Positions 1-6,978 of a DNA stretch of 20,574 nucleotides are shown here, one piece after another; position 1 is the first letter of the stretch, and each line of letters opens with the position of its first letter. The DNA is taken from positions 1 through 20,574 of the forward strand of contig CAZGMK010000046.1 of the NCBI GenBank assembly GCA_964526835.1. Reading direction: 5' to 3'. Origin of the DNA: DAOSXA01 sp964526835 (GTDB lineage Bacteria > Zixibacteria > MSB-5A5 > GN15 > FEB-12). Below the pieces are notes generated by a model. That model worked only from the letters and a program-made list of their open reading frames with translations, made no database searches and had not been told where the DNA came from. The position numbers and the translations under genes are program-made.

Positions 1-101
1 GAATCCACCTTAACTAAGCCGCCAAACTGTCCAACAAACCCGGACCACCTCTCTCTGCTATTGTGCAGCGCGCTGCTTGTCCGATTACGATCTCGTAGTC
101 T

Positions 102-129
102 ATTAAATAGGATACCGTCTGCGAGTCAA
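102..129 (-). promoter_or_regulatory. leftward sigma70-type promoter for a gene outside the window
   Basis: On the minus strand TTGACT (124-129) and TTTAAT (102-107) are separated by 16 bases, a good match to a housekeeping promoter. Transcription would start near base 93 and run off the left edge. I see no convincing start codon with a ribosome binding site between 93 and 1, so the gene it serves probably begins beyond the window. Confidence 0.45.
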
Positions 130-428
130 TCACAACCTTACGGCGCAGCGGCCTATAGATTTGCGTCAGGTCTCAAGGTGGTAGCGATCTCGGCCTGAGA
201 ACGATGGTCCGTCGGGAACCAGGAGTTCGATTCGAGAATTCACGGCCAGTACTTCCGAATGGCACTGACGCCGTTCCCTCATTCCGACAATGTGCCAGAA
301 GGAGCTGCTGCACGGGACGTACACCAGCCACGAAATGAGCGCAGGTCTTCTTTCCTCCCTGACAAGGGGGAGCCAGACGGGTTGCGTCGCGAAACAGGAC
401 AGTCGGCAGCAATTCGCCTTGAGGCCTC
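130..428. other. noncoding stretch upstream of fumarase
   Basis: About 300 bases between the leftward promoter and the fumarase promoter. Open frames exist on both strands but have no ribosome binding site, no recognisable domain and a shuffled residue composition rich in Arg, Pro and Ser. I see no RNA gene or repeat here. Confidence 0.5.
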
Positions 429-456
429 TTGCCAGCGCCGTCGCAGTTGCTATATT
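429..456 (+). promoter_or_regulatory. promoter of fumC
   Basis: TTGCCA (429-434), a 16-base spacer and TATATT (451-456). The predicted start near 463 leaves a leader of about 60 bases before the fumarase ATG. The same TTGCCA-N16-TATATT arrangement precedes the beta-helix gene at 16934-16961. Confidence 0.5.
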
Positions 457-521
457 CCCGCTTGACTTTGAGGTCTCAGAACGTCTAACCCGGGCCGCCC
501 CATGCGACCCCTGGAGGAATC

Positions 522-1913
522 ATGGAATACCGTACCGAACGCGACACCATGGGCGAAATGAAAGTCCCGGCCGACCGATACTATGGCTGCCAGACCGCCC
601 GCTCCCTCGATAACTTCCGCATCGGCGGCGAACGCATGCCGCGCGAACTGATCCGGGCGATGGGCATCCTGAAGAAAGCCGCCGCCCTGGTCAATATGGA
701 ACTCGGCAAAATGCCGAAGGACAAGGGCGAGTTGATTGTGGGGGCCGCCGACGAAGTAATCGAAGGCAAGCTCGACGATCACTTCCCGCTGGTGGTGTGG
801 CAAACCGGTTCCGGCACCCAGAGCAACATGAACACCAACGAGGTGATCTCCAACCGCGCCATCGAAATGGCCGGCGGTGAACTCGGCTCGAAGGACCCGG
901 TCCACCCCAACGACCATGTCAACATGGCGCAGTCCTCCAACGACACGTTCCCGACCGCCATGCACATCGCGGCGGTCGAGGAGATCCATCGTCGTTTAAT
1001 CCCGATGGTCACACAGCTTCGCGATACGCTCCAGAGGAAGTCCGACGAGTTCAAAGACATAATCAAGATCGGCCGCACCCACCTGATGGACGCCACGCCC
1101 CTGACCCTGGGCCAGGAGTTCTCGGGGTATACTCAGCAACTGACCAATGGGCTGGCGCGGATCGATGACTGCCTGAAGCGTCTTTATCCGCTGGCCCTGG
1201 GGGGCACCGCGGTCGGGACCGGACTGAATACACACCCCGAGTTCGCCGAGAAGTCGGCCGCCGCGATCGCCGACCTGACCGGCAAGCCGTTTATCACTGC
1301 GCCCAACAAGTTCGAGGCCCTGGCCACCCACGATGCTATCGTTGAGGCGTCGGGTGTCATGAAGACCATCGCCTGTTCGCTGATGAAGATCGCGAATGAT
1401 ATCCGCCTGCTCGGTTCCGGTCCGCGCTGCGGGATAGGCGAGTTGCAGTTGCCGGCCAACGAACCGGGTTCGTCGATCATGCCGGGCAAGGTCAACCCGA
1501 CCCAGTGCGAGGCGATGACCATGGTCTGCGCGCAGGTGATGGGCAATGATGTGGCCGTGAATGTCGGCGGCGCCACCGGCCATTTCGAGTTGAATGTGTT
1601 CAAGCCGGTGATGATCTACAACCTGCTGCAGTCGATCCGTCTGATCGCCGATTCCTGCGAGATGTTCAACGAGAAATGCGCGGTCGGCATCGAACCCAAC
1701 AAGGATGCGATCCAGGCCCACCTGACTAATTCGCTGATGCTGGTAACGGCGCTTAATCCGCACATCGGTTACGACAACGCGGCCAAGGTAGCCAAAAAGG
1801 CCCACGCCGAGGGGACGACTCTCAAGGAGGCGGCGGTCTCGCTGGGTCTGCTTACCGAGGCTGAATTTGACGAAAAGGTCCGTCCCGAGAAGATGATCGG
1901 CCCGAAGGCCTGA
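522..1913 (+). CDS. fumC: class II fumarate hydratase (fumarase C)
   Basis: Interconverts fumarate and L-malate in the TCA cycle; cytoplasmic, a homotetramer in this family, and iron-independent. The 463 residues match the usual length. The superfamily signature GSSIMPGKVNP lies at residues 316-326, including the mobile-loop serines 317/318. GRTHLMDATPLTLGQE carries His187, equivalent to the active-site histidine of E. coli FumC, and the GSGTQSNMN(T)NEV substrate-binding segment is present. The start is ATG 522, with GGAGGA four to five bases upstream and an N-terminus that aligns with FumC. It has its own promoter and lies about 550 bases upstream of a fumarate reductase-like operon, so the two probably act on the same fumarate pool. 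Adenylosuccinate lyase and aspartase are less likely because the whole FumC-style sequence is present. Confidence 0.97.
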   Translation: MEYRTERDTMGEMKVPADRYYGCQTARSLDNFRIGGERMPRELIRAMGILKKAAALVNMELGKMPKDKGELIVGAADEVIEGKLDDHFPLVVWQTGSGTQSNMNTNEVISNRAIEMAGGELGSKDPVHPNDHVNMAQSSNDTFPTAMHIAAVEEIHRRLIPMVTQLRDTLQRKSDEFKDIIKIGRTHLMDATPLTLGQEFSGYTQQLTNGLARIDDCLKRLYPLALGGTAVGTGLNTHPEFAEKSAAAIADLTGKPFITAPNKFEALATHDAIVEASGVMKTIACSLMKIANDIRLLGSGPRCGIGELQLPANEPGSSIMPGKVNPTQCEAMTMVCAQVMGNDVAVNVGGATGHFELNVFKPVMIYNLLQSIRLIADSCEMFNEKCAVGIEPNKDAIQAHLTNSLMLVTALNPHIGYDNAAKVAKKAHAEGTTLKEAAVSLGLLTEAEFDEKVRPEKMIGPKA

Positions 1914-1958
1914 TCTCGACCTGATCGATTACGGCGTTTAGTTTACGGCTGGTGCGTG

Positions 1959-1980
1959 TTGACGGCGTGCCGGCCGTCGA
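1959..1980 (+). terminator. weak hairpin after fumC
   Basis: GACGGC (1961-1966) pairs with GCCGTC (1973-1978) around a six-base loop, and weaker pairs extend it outward. There is no T run after it, so as an intrinsic terminator it is poor. It is the only hairpin I see just downstream of fumarase. Confidence 0.25.
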
Positions 1981-2269
1981 TCTATCCGATGGAGATACTC
2001 ACTCCGGCCCGGGTCCGTGTAGATTCCCGCTTTCGCTCGCAAAGATGACTTGAGCGGTGGCGGGAGTGACTTGCACCAAAAGGATTCCGTCCAGGAGCAC
2101 TTCGGCAGGGGAGCGCTGCGCAGTCGGTCGCAGCCCACGTCGACTGTGATTACTACTGCCACTAGCGTATCGCCGCACTGAGACCCGGAGCAAAGACGCC
2201 GGTGAGCCTGTGGGCAGTACGCCGGCCGCAGAATCGCCATATTCCCCTCAAAAAACCCGTAGGTGCCGC
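1981..2269. other. intergenic stretch between fumC and the hdr/frd operon
   Basis: Minus-strand open frames across this stretch look like chance: no ribosome binding site, no domain, many Arg, Pro and Cys residues. I see no RNA gene or repeat. The interval separates two independently transcribed units. Confidence 0.45.
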
Positions 2270-2298
2270 TTGATCACACCGTACCATTTGTGTATATT
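2270..2298 (+). promoter_or_regulatory. promoter of the HdrCB-fumarate reductase-like operon
   Basis: TTGATC (2270-2275), a 17-base spacer and TATATT (2293-2298). The start would be near 2305, leaving a leader of about 160 bases before the first gene. A CRP/FNR-like palindrome sits just downstream. Confidence 0.5.
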
Positions 2299-2322
2299 CC
2301 GCGATTATCTGGCCGGTTGATT

Positions 2323-2338
2323 TGTGAAAATATTCACG
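2323..2338 (+). promoter_or_regulatory. CRP/FNR-family-like operator
   Basis: TGTGA, six bases, TCACG: nine of the ten conserved positions of the TGTGA-N6-TCACA dyad used by the CRP branch of the CRP/FNR regulator superfamily. It lies about 20-35 bases after the predicted transcription start. Bound protein would there block this promoter, unless another promoter lies further downstream. An oxygen- or redox-responsive regulator would suit a fumarate reductase-type operon, but no regulator gene is in the window. Confidence 0.4.
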
Positions 2339-2467
2339 TGACCCCGGCCGGAACAAGGAGCCCGGAAGTGACCAAAGTCCGCTTCAGACGAACATTTACA
2401 GGTCTAATAGGATATTTGGGGTCCGGTTTTGTCAAAACGCTGATTCTTAGCAATAGATGAGGTCGCT

Positions 2468-2875
2468 ATGCCTTTGAAAATCTCCCGCCGCACCGTCAGC
2501 GAAGAACTTCGCCGAAAGATTCAGGAGATATCCGGCGAGGATATCGGCAAGTGCTTCCAGTGCGGCACCTGTTCCGGTTCGTGCCCGATGACCGGGCATA
2601 TGACCTGCTTTCCGCGAAAGCTGATGGCGCTCGCGCAGCTGGGGCATGTCGAGCAGCTCGAGGCTGTCGACACGCCGTGGGTCTGTGCCTCCTGTCATGC
2701 CTGCATGGTCCGCTGTCCCCGCGGTATAGATATCCCCAGGGTCATGGAGGCTTTCCGCCAGTTGACCCTGCGTACGAATGTCGACCGTGTCCAACCCAAC
2801 AGCCTGCAACCCGAAGAAATCATCGACCTGCCGCAAATAGCCATGGTCTCGGGCTTCCGCAAACTGACTTCGTGA
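2468..2875 (+). CDS. HdrC-like ferredoxin subunit with two [4Fe-4S] clusters
   Basis: A 135-residue soluble electron-transfer protein like the C subunit of heterodisulfide reductase. Two full cluster motifs are visible: CFQCGTCSGSCP near residues 24-35 and CASCHACMVRCP near 70-81, each followed by the proline typical of such ferredoxins. There are no membrane helices or signal peptide. It starts at ATG 2468 behind GAGG and is first in a tight operon; the HdrB-like gene starts eight bases after its stop. In methanogens HdrC passes electrons to HdrB. Here it probably links the HdrB-like protein to the iron-sulfur and flavoprotein subunits downstream, or to an outside donor. An extra HdrC-type subunit is not part of the TfrAB, SdhABE or MfrABE enzymes I know. 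Confidence 0.85.
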   Translation: MPLKISRRTVSEELRRKIQEISGEDIGKCFQCGTCSGSCPMTGHMTCFPRKLMALAQLGHVEQLEAVDTPWVCASCHACMVRCPRGIDIPRVMEAFRQLTLRTNVDRVQPNSLQPEEIIDLPQIAMVSGFRKLTS

Positions 2876-2883
2876 GGTGAACC

Positions 2884-3771
2884 ATGAAAGTTGCATACTA
2901 CCCCGGATGCACCCTGAAGACCAAGGCCCGCAATCTCGAAATCGCCGCCCTCGAGTCCCTGAAGGTGATGGGGGTCGAGGCCGAGGAACTGCCGCGCTGG
3001 AACTGCTGCGGGGCGGTCTACTCGCTGGCCGATGACGACCTGATTCACATCGTGGCCCCGGTGCGCGACCTGATTCGGGTCCGGCAGCAGGGGCACGATA
3101 CGGTCCTGACGCTGTGCTCGATGTGCTACAACACGCTGGCCCGGGCCAACGACCTGATGAAGAACGACGAAGAGAAGCGCAAAACGATCAACGACTTCAT
3201 GGACGAGGAGCCGGACTATGTCGGCGATGTCAAGGTCGTCCACCTACTCGACTTCATTCGTGACGAGTACGGCTGGGACAAGCTCAAGAGCCTGGTCAAG
3301 ACACCGCTCAATGGGCTGAAGGTGGCCCCGTACTACGGCTGTACCCTGTTGCGCCCGAAAGAAGTCGCCATCGACACGCCCGATCATCCGGAGCTGTTCG
3401 AAAAGCTGATGGAAGTACTCGGCGCCGAGGTGGTCGAGTTTCCGGCGGCGACTCAGTGCTGCGGCGCCTACCAGACTCTCGGCAACCCCGATGCGGCCCT
3501 GCAGGTTTCGCATGACATCCTGACCGATGCCACGAAGCACGGCGCCGATGCGCTGGCCCTGGTGTGCCCGCTGTGCGATTACAATCTCCAGCGACGGCAG
3601 GAAGCAATGCTGGCCAAATTCGAGGGTGCGCAGGAAGTACCCATTTACTATGTCAGTCAGTTGATGGCCCTGGCGCTGGGAGTAGATCCCGAAGTTTGCC
3701 ACTTCGAGTTGAACCGCGACAGCTCGGTCAAGCTCCTTCAGGATAAGAACATCATGAAGGCCACGGCCTGA
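2884..3771 (+). CDS. HdrB/SdhE-like CCG-domain subunit
   Basis: A 295-residue protein with two cysteine-rich CCG domains, the family that includes HdrB, SdhE, MfrE and the C-terminal part of TfrB. Domain one has Cys9, Cys41-Cys42 and Cys78-x2-Cys81; domain two has Cys153, Cys192-Cys193 and Cys228-x2-Cys231. Both are complete, which in HdrB provides the noncubane [4Fe-4S] clusters that reduce disulfides. It starts at ATG 2884 with AGGTGA upstream and is followed after 46 bases by the iron-sulfur subunit gene. Alone it could be read as heterodisulfide reductase subunit B or a glycolate oxidase/lactate utilisation-type subunit; beside FrdA- and FrdB-like proteins it more likely serves as the SdhE-type electron input or output of a fumarate/succinate enzyme. 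The natural thiol, disulfide or quinone partner is unknown. Confidence 0.88.
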   Translation: MKVAYYPGCTLKTKARNLEIAALESLKVMGVEAEELPRWNCCGAVYSLADDDLIHIVAPVRDLIRVRQQGHDTVLTLCSMCYNTLARANDLMKNDEEKRKTINDFMDEEPDYVGDVKVVHLLDFIRDEYGWDKLKSLVKTPLNGLKVAPYYGCTLLRPKEVAIDTPDHPELFEKLMEVLGAEVVEFPAATQCCGAYQTLGNPDAALQVSHDILTDATKHGADALALVCPLCDYNLQRRQEAMLAKFEGAQEVPIYYVSQLMALALGVDPEVCHFELNRDSSVKLLQDKNIMKATA

Positions 3772-3817
3772 TGGAAGCGATAACGACGAATGCAAATAGA
3801 GAGTGTGAGAGGTTGAA

Positions 3818-4570
3818 ATGAGCACCACCCAGGAGAAAGTGACAGAAGTCGCTGCCAAGATGATTCCCATCTACATAATGGGCAAACAGTACGAGGTGCC
3901 GGAAACCCTGACCATCATGAAGGCGATCGAGTACGCCGGATACAAGTATATCCGCGGCTGCGGTTGTCGCGGCGGGGTGTGCGGCGCCTGTGCGACGGTC
4001 TATCGCAAGCCGGGCGATTACAAAATCTATTCCGGCCTGGCCTGTCAGACCGTAGTCGAGCCCGGCATGTACCTGACCCAGATTCCGTTTTACCCGGCCC
4101 TCCGCGCCACCTACGATTGGGCGGAGCTTCACGGCAACCCCGAAGAGGTGTTCAGCCTCTACCCGGAAGTGTTCCGCTGTGTAGCCTGTAACGCCTGCAG
4201 TAAGGTCTGCCCCATGGATGTCGAGGTGATGGACTACATCGCAGCCGTCAAGCGGGGTGACCTCAAGGCCGCCGCCGAGATTTCATTCGACTGCATCCAG
4301 TGCGGCCTGTGCGCCAGCCGCTGCATGGGTGAATTGCCGCAGTACCATATCGGGCAGTTGGTTCGTCGTATCAACGGCGCTTTCCTGACCCCCCGAGCCG
4401 AACACCTGCAGACCATGGTGGCTAATATCGAAGCGGGTCGCTTCAAAGACTGCCTGGACAAAGCCAAGGCGCTGGACGAAGATACCCTGCGCAAGGTCTA
4501 CACCGACCGCGAACTCGAACCGGCCGGCGCCGGCGAGGACTGGACTCCGAAGTCGAACGATTGCCTGTAA
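3818..4570 (+). CDS. succinate dehydrogenase/fumarate reductase-type iron-sulfur subunit (TfrB N-terminal type)
   Basis: A 250-residue cytoplasmic electron-transfer subunit. An N-terminal plant-type [2Fe-2S] domain has Cys50, Cys55, Cys58 and Cys76. The C-terminal half is a dicluster ferredoxin with Cys121/124/127/131 and Cys159/162/165/169, so both look like [4Fe-4S] clusters. Standard SdhB and FrdB have a [3Fe-4S] centre near the quinone site, so this protein is closer to the N-terminal part of methanogen TfrB. The CCG domain that TfrB carries at its C-terminus is absent and encoded instead by the separate upstream gene. It starts at ATG 3818 behind GAGAGG, with the flavoprotein gene 34 bases downstream. 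No quinone-binding or membrane subunit is nearby. Confidence 0.88.
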   Translation: MSTTQEKVTEVAAKMIPIYIMGKQYEVPETLTIMKAIEYAGYKYIRGCGCRGGVCGACATVYRKPGDYKIYSGLACQTVVEPGMYLTQIPFYPALRATYDWAELHGNPEEVFSLYPEVFRCVACNACSKVCPMDVEVMDYIAAVKRGDLKAAAEISFDCIQCGLCASRCMGELPQYHIGQLVRRINGAFLTPRAEHLQTMVANIEAGRFKDCLDKAKALDEDTLRKVYTDRELEPAGAGEDWTPKSNDCL

Positions 4571-4604
4571 ACCGCGAAAAGCATAGCTGAGAATAGAGGT
4601 TATC

Positions 4605-6275
4605 ATGCCTTATCCGGAAGAACTCAAAAAACTCATCAAGGTGGTCGAGTCCACGCGCGAAGAGCGGGTTAAGCGCAAACTGGCCGACCAGGAAGTCCCG
4701 TTCATGAGCCTTGACGAGCGCAAGGAGATACTGCAGTACCATCCCGATGTCAAGGAAGAGGGCCGCCGCGAGTTGAAGGTCGGCCCCAGCAAGGGCTATC
4801 GAGTAGCCCACGAGATGTGCGACCTGCTCGAGGCCAACAGCCGTGTCGATCCGGCGAAGATCGACCTGTCTAAGCCCGACATCGAGACCGATGTCCTGGT
4901 CATCGGGGGCGGCGGCGCCGGTACTTCCGCCGCTCTGCTGGCCCAGGAACACGGCGCCAAAGTCGTCATGGCCACCAAGCTGCGTCACGGTGACGCCAAC
5001 ACCATAATGGCCGAGGGCGGCATCCAGGCGGCCACCAAGGGCATGAAGGACTCGCCTTACTATCACTATCTTGATGTCATGGGCGGCGGGCACTTCAAGA
5101 ACAAGCCCGAGCTGGTCGAAACCCTGGTCAACAAGGCCCCGAGTGTCATCCAGTGGCTCGAAGGCCTCGGTTGCAACTTTTCGAAATTCCCCGACGGCAC
5201 TCTCAAGACCATTCACGGCGGCGGTACCTCACGTAAGCGGATGCATTTCGCGGCCGATATCACCGGCGCCGAGATGATGCGGACAGTCCGTGATGAGGCT
5301 CGCAACCGGGCCGATGATATTACGGTCGTGGAGTTCAGCCCGGCGGTCGAGCTCATCCTGAACGAACATGGTCACTGCGCCGGGGCGGTTCTGTACAATA
5401 TGGAAACCGAAGAGTACACGATCTGCAAGGCCAAGGCGACGGTCATGGCGACCGGCGGCTCCGGTCGACTTCATATCCAGGGCTTCATGACCACCAATCA
5501 CTACGGCGCCACCGGTGACGGTATCGTCATGGGCTATCGGGCCGGGGTGCCGGTCTGCTTCCTCCACACCGTCCAGTACCACCCCACCGGCGTGGTCTTC
5601 CCGGAACAGGCCGAGGGCATCCTGATTACAGAGAAATTCCGCGGCAGCGGCGCCAACCTGGTCAATATTGAGGGGCATCAGTTTGTCAACGAACGCGAAC
5701 CCCGCGATGTTGAAGCCTCGGCCATTATCAGGGAATGTGTGGCCAACGGCAAGGGTGTCCCGACCCCGACCGGGAAACTGGGAGTATGGCTCGACTCACC
5801 AATGATCGACATGCTGGCCGGCGAGGGTACAGTGGCGCGCGAGTTCCCCGGCAAGAAGATCCTCTACGACCGTTTCGGCATCGATATTTCCAAAGAGCCG
5901 ATGCTCATCTATCCGACCCTCCACTACCAGAACGGCGGCTTAGAGTTCACTCCCGACGGCGCTACCAGTGTTCCGGGTCTTTACCTTGGCGGCGAGGTCG
6001 GCGGCGGCACTCATGGCGAGAACCGTCTGATGGGCAACTCGCTGCTCGACATCATGGTCTATGGCCGGATCGCCGGTGAGAATGCGGCCCAATACGCCCT
6101 CAACGAGGCGAAGGACGGCAAGCTGCACCTGGACCATGTGGTCAGGTACAACAAGGAAATCGACGAAGCCGATTGTGCTGAAGGCCGGGTGGCTCCGATG
6201 GTCCTTCCGGACTACACTGACCCGCGGGTACGCGAGCGTCAGCTTACCACGCACTACGTGGGTACCCTGCGCTAA
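4605..6275 (+). CDS. fumarate reductase/succinate dehydrogenase-like flavoprotein subunit
   Basis: The 556-residue catalytic subunit, interconverting fumarate and succinate. A Rossmann FAD motif (VIGGGGAGTSAA) starts near residue 98, after an unusual N-terminal extension of about 95 residues. The key family residues are present: His326 in QYHPTG, Thr342-Glu343 in LITEKFRG, the proton-transfer Arg367 in EPRD, His440 in LHYQNGG and Arg474 in GENRLMGNS. At the place where SdhA and FrdA carry the FAD-linked histidine (SHT-x3-GG) this protein has Asn132 (ANTIMAEGG), so FAD is probably not covalently bound, as in L-aspartate oxidase. It starts at ATG 4605 behind AGAGG and is last in the operon, before a terminator. 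The direction in vivo cannot be told from sequence. L-aspartate oxidase is an alternative for an isolated copy, but the iron-sulfur partners argue against it. Confidence 0.88.
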   Translation: MPYPEELKKLIKVVESTREERVKRKLADQEVPFMSLDERKEILQYHPDVKEEGRRELKVGPSKGYRVAHEMCDLLEANSRVDPAKIDLSKPDIETDVLVIGGGGAGTSAALLAQEHGAKVVMATKLRHGDANTIMAEGGIQAATKGMKDSPYYHYLDVMGGGHFKNKPELVETLVNKAPSVIQWLEGLGCNFSKFPDGTLKTIHGGGTSRKRMHFAADITGAEMMRTVRDEARNRADDITVVEFSPAVELILNEHGHCAGAVLYNMETEEYTICKAKATVMATGGSGRLHIQGFMTTNHYGATGDGIVMGYRAGVPVCFLHTVQYHPTGVVFPEQAEGILITEKFRGSGANLVNIEGHQFVNEREPRDVEASAIIRECVANGKGVPTPTGKLGVWLDSPMIDMLAGEGTVAREFPGKKILYDRFGIDISKEPMLIYPTLHYQNGGLEFTPDGATSVPGLYLGGEVGGGTHGENRLMGNSLLDIMVYGRIAGENAAQYALNEAKDGKLHLDHVVRYNKEIDEADCAEGRVAPMVLPDYTDPRVRERQLTTHYVGTLR

Positions 6276-6302
6276 CAAGCGCTGCGCGCTATAACGACGA
6301 GA

Positions 6303-6337
6303 AAACCCGACAGGCCCTTCTCAGGCTTGCCGGGTTT
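6303..6337 (+). terminator. terminator of the fumarate reductase-like operon
   Basis: AAACCCG (6303-6309) pairs with CGGGTTT (6331-6337). The stem continues inward with CAGGCC against GGCTTG, allowing one mismatch and a wobble. It lies about 30 bases after the flavoprotein stop; the T tract is only partial (TTTATTG). Confidence 0.7.
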
Positions 6338-6340
6338 ATT

Positions 6341-6730
6341 GTTGAGCCTACTTTATCCGTGATGACCAGCGGAACTGCTTCGCTCGTCAACAAGGCGGTT
6401 GCACGACAGGCGCATCCAATCTCGCGGAACCAGGGAGCATTCCGGTATGTTGCAGTGATAGGGGTGCAAAGTGGTGCGCGCACGCACCATCTTGCCCCGT
6501 GAGCTTGCTTCACATGGGAACACCTGTGCTCTCTATCCCTCTTTGCTTCGGAACGGGCTTGCCGGATCAACGCGAGTGCTGGCCAATTGCACCGTTCTGT
6601 TGCGCACGATCAACCTCTGAAGGCATGCGGGGCAGCTTGCCCCGACAATAGTCAAGTGATTCTCATTGGATGGCATGAAAGATTGATATAAATCGCTTGC
6701 AACTTACGTATAAAGACCGATATTAAGGAA
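6341..6730. other. noncoding stretch with small hairpins and one repeat copy
   Basis: About 390 bases with no credible gene. A minus-strand frame of 93 codons crosses the operon terminator and has no domain or ribosome binding site. The stretch contains a perfect six-base stem with a five-base loop (CGGGGC/GCCCCG, about 6627-6643), a GTGCGCGCAC palindrome near 6475, and the first copy of the 22-base repeat (6497-6518). It marks the change from core metabolism to an accessory region. Confidence 0.45.
6497..6518 (+). repeat. 22-base repeat, copy 1
   Basis: Matches 8106-8127 at 21 of 22 bases (A here, G there, at the sixteenth base). Each copy can form a small imperfect hairpin: GTGAGC against GC-T-TCAC around TT. 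The flanks differ, so the repeat is short and well bounded. Confidence 0.6.
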
Positions 6731-6731
6731 A

Positions 6732-6804
6732 GTGGGCGACCGGACTCGAACCGGCAATAATTGGAGTGGGAAGCCCAACGGTTTACCAATTAACCAACGC
6801 CCGC
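6732..6804 (-). tRNA. tRNA-Gly-like gene (UCC) with an eight-base anticodon loop
   Basis: Read on the minus strand it folds as a cloverleaf: acceptor GCGGGCG against CGCCCAC (one C-A mismatch at the second pair), D stem GGTT/AACC with loop AATTGGTA, anticodon stem TTGGG/TCCAA closed by a G-U pair, five-base variable loop, and T stem GCCGG/CCGGT with loop TTCGAGT. The discriminator base is U, as expected for bacterial tRNA-Gly. The anticodon loop reads CTTCCCAC, eight bases instead of seven, with UCC or the quadruplet UCCC at the anticodon. CCA is not encoded. It may be a decayed tRNA or a genuine four-base decoder. Confidence 0.6.
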
Positions 6805-6811
6805 TTGTTTC

Positions 6812-6880
6812 TGGAGCCAGCCGGAGTTGAACCGGCTGGACCGGGTGCAAACCCCAGTCCAGTCACCGCGACTGGCCCCA
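6812..6880 (-). tRNA. aberrant tRNA-Gln-like gene (UUG)
   Basis: On the minus strand the ends TGGGGCC and GGCTCCA pair, giving U1-A72, and the next base is G, both tRNA-Gln identity features. The putative anticodon is UUG in loop GTTTGCA, and the T loop is TTCAACT. The shape is abnormal: acceptor plus T stem total 13 base pairs rather than 12 (for example 8+5), the anticodon helix can extend to nine or ten pairs (CTGGACTGGG/CCCGGTCCAG), the D arm is reduced to about GTC-GCGGT-GAC, and there is almost no variable loop. CCA is not encoded. It sits only seven bases from the tRNA-Gly-like gene. It could be a pseudo-tRNA or another tRNA-shaped RNA. Confidence 0.45.
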
Positions 6881-6892
6881 ACTTGGTTTTGG

Positions 6893-6922
6893 AACTCAGG
6901 CCGGTTACTGCCAGCCTGAGTT
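6893..6922. terminator. strong hairpin between a protein gene and the tRNA-like genes
   Basis: AACTCAGGC (6893-6901) pairs perfectly with GCCTGAGTT (6914-6922), with two more GG/CC pairs inside. It lies downstream of the minus-strand gene that ends at 6979 and just before the tRNA-like pair. The T-rich flank is on the plus-strand side. It may end transcription or act as a processing signal. Confidence 0.45.
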
Positions 6923-6978
6923 TCTCTTGGTTGGCTACATAGTAATACATGTTTCCAACGCAAGAAGTTTTCTCTTCT

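Noticed and set aside
996..1805. Long minus-strand frame opposite fumarase (269 codons)
   Set aside because: Antisense shadow of a high-GC coding region: no ribosome binding site or domain, while the plus strand encodes a complete fumarase.
1938..2240. Minus-strand frame of 100 codons between fumC and the hdr/frd operon
   Set aside because: Arg/Pro/Cys-rich chance-like composition and no translation signal.
6289..6570. Minus-strand frame of 93 codons after the flavoprotein gene
   Set aside because: It crosses the operon terminator and has no ribosome binding site or recognisable domain.
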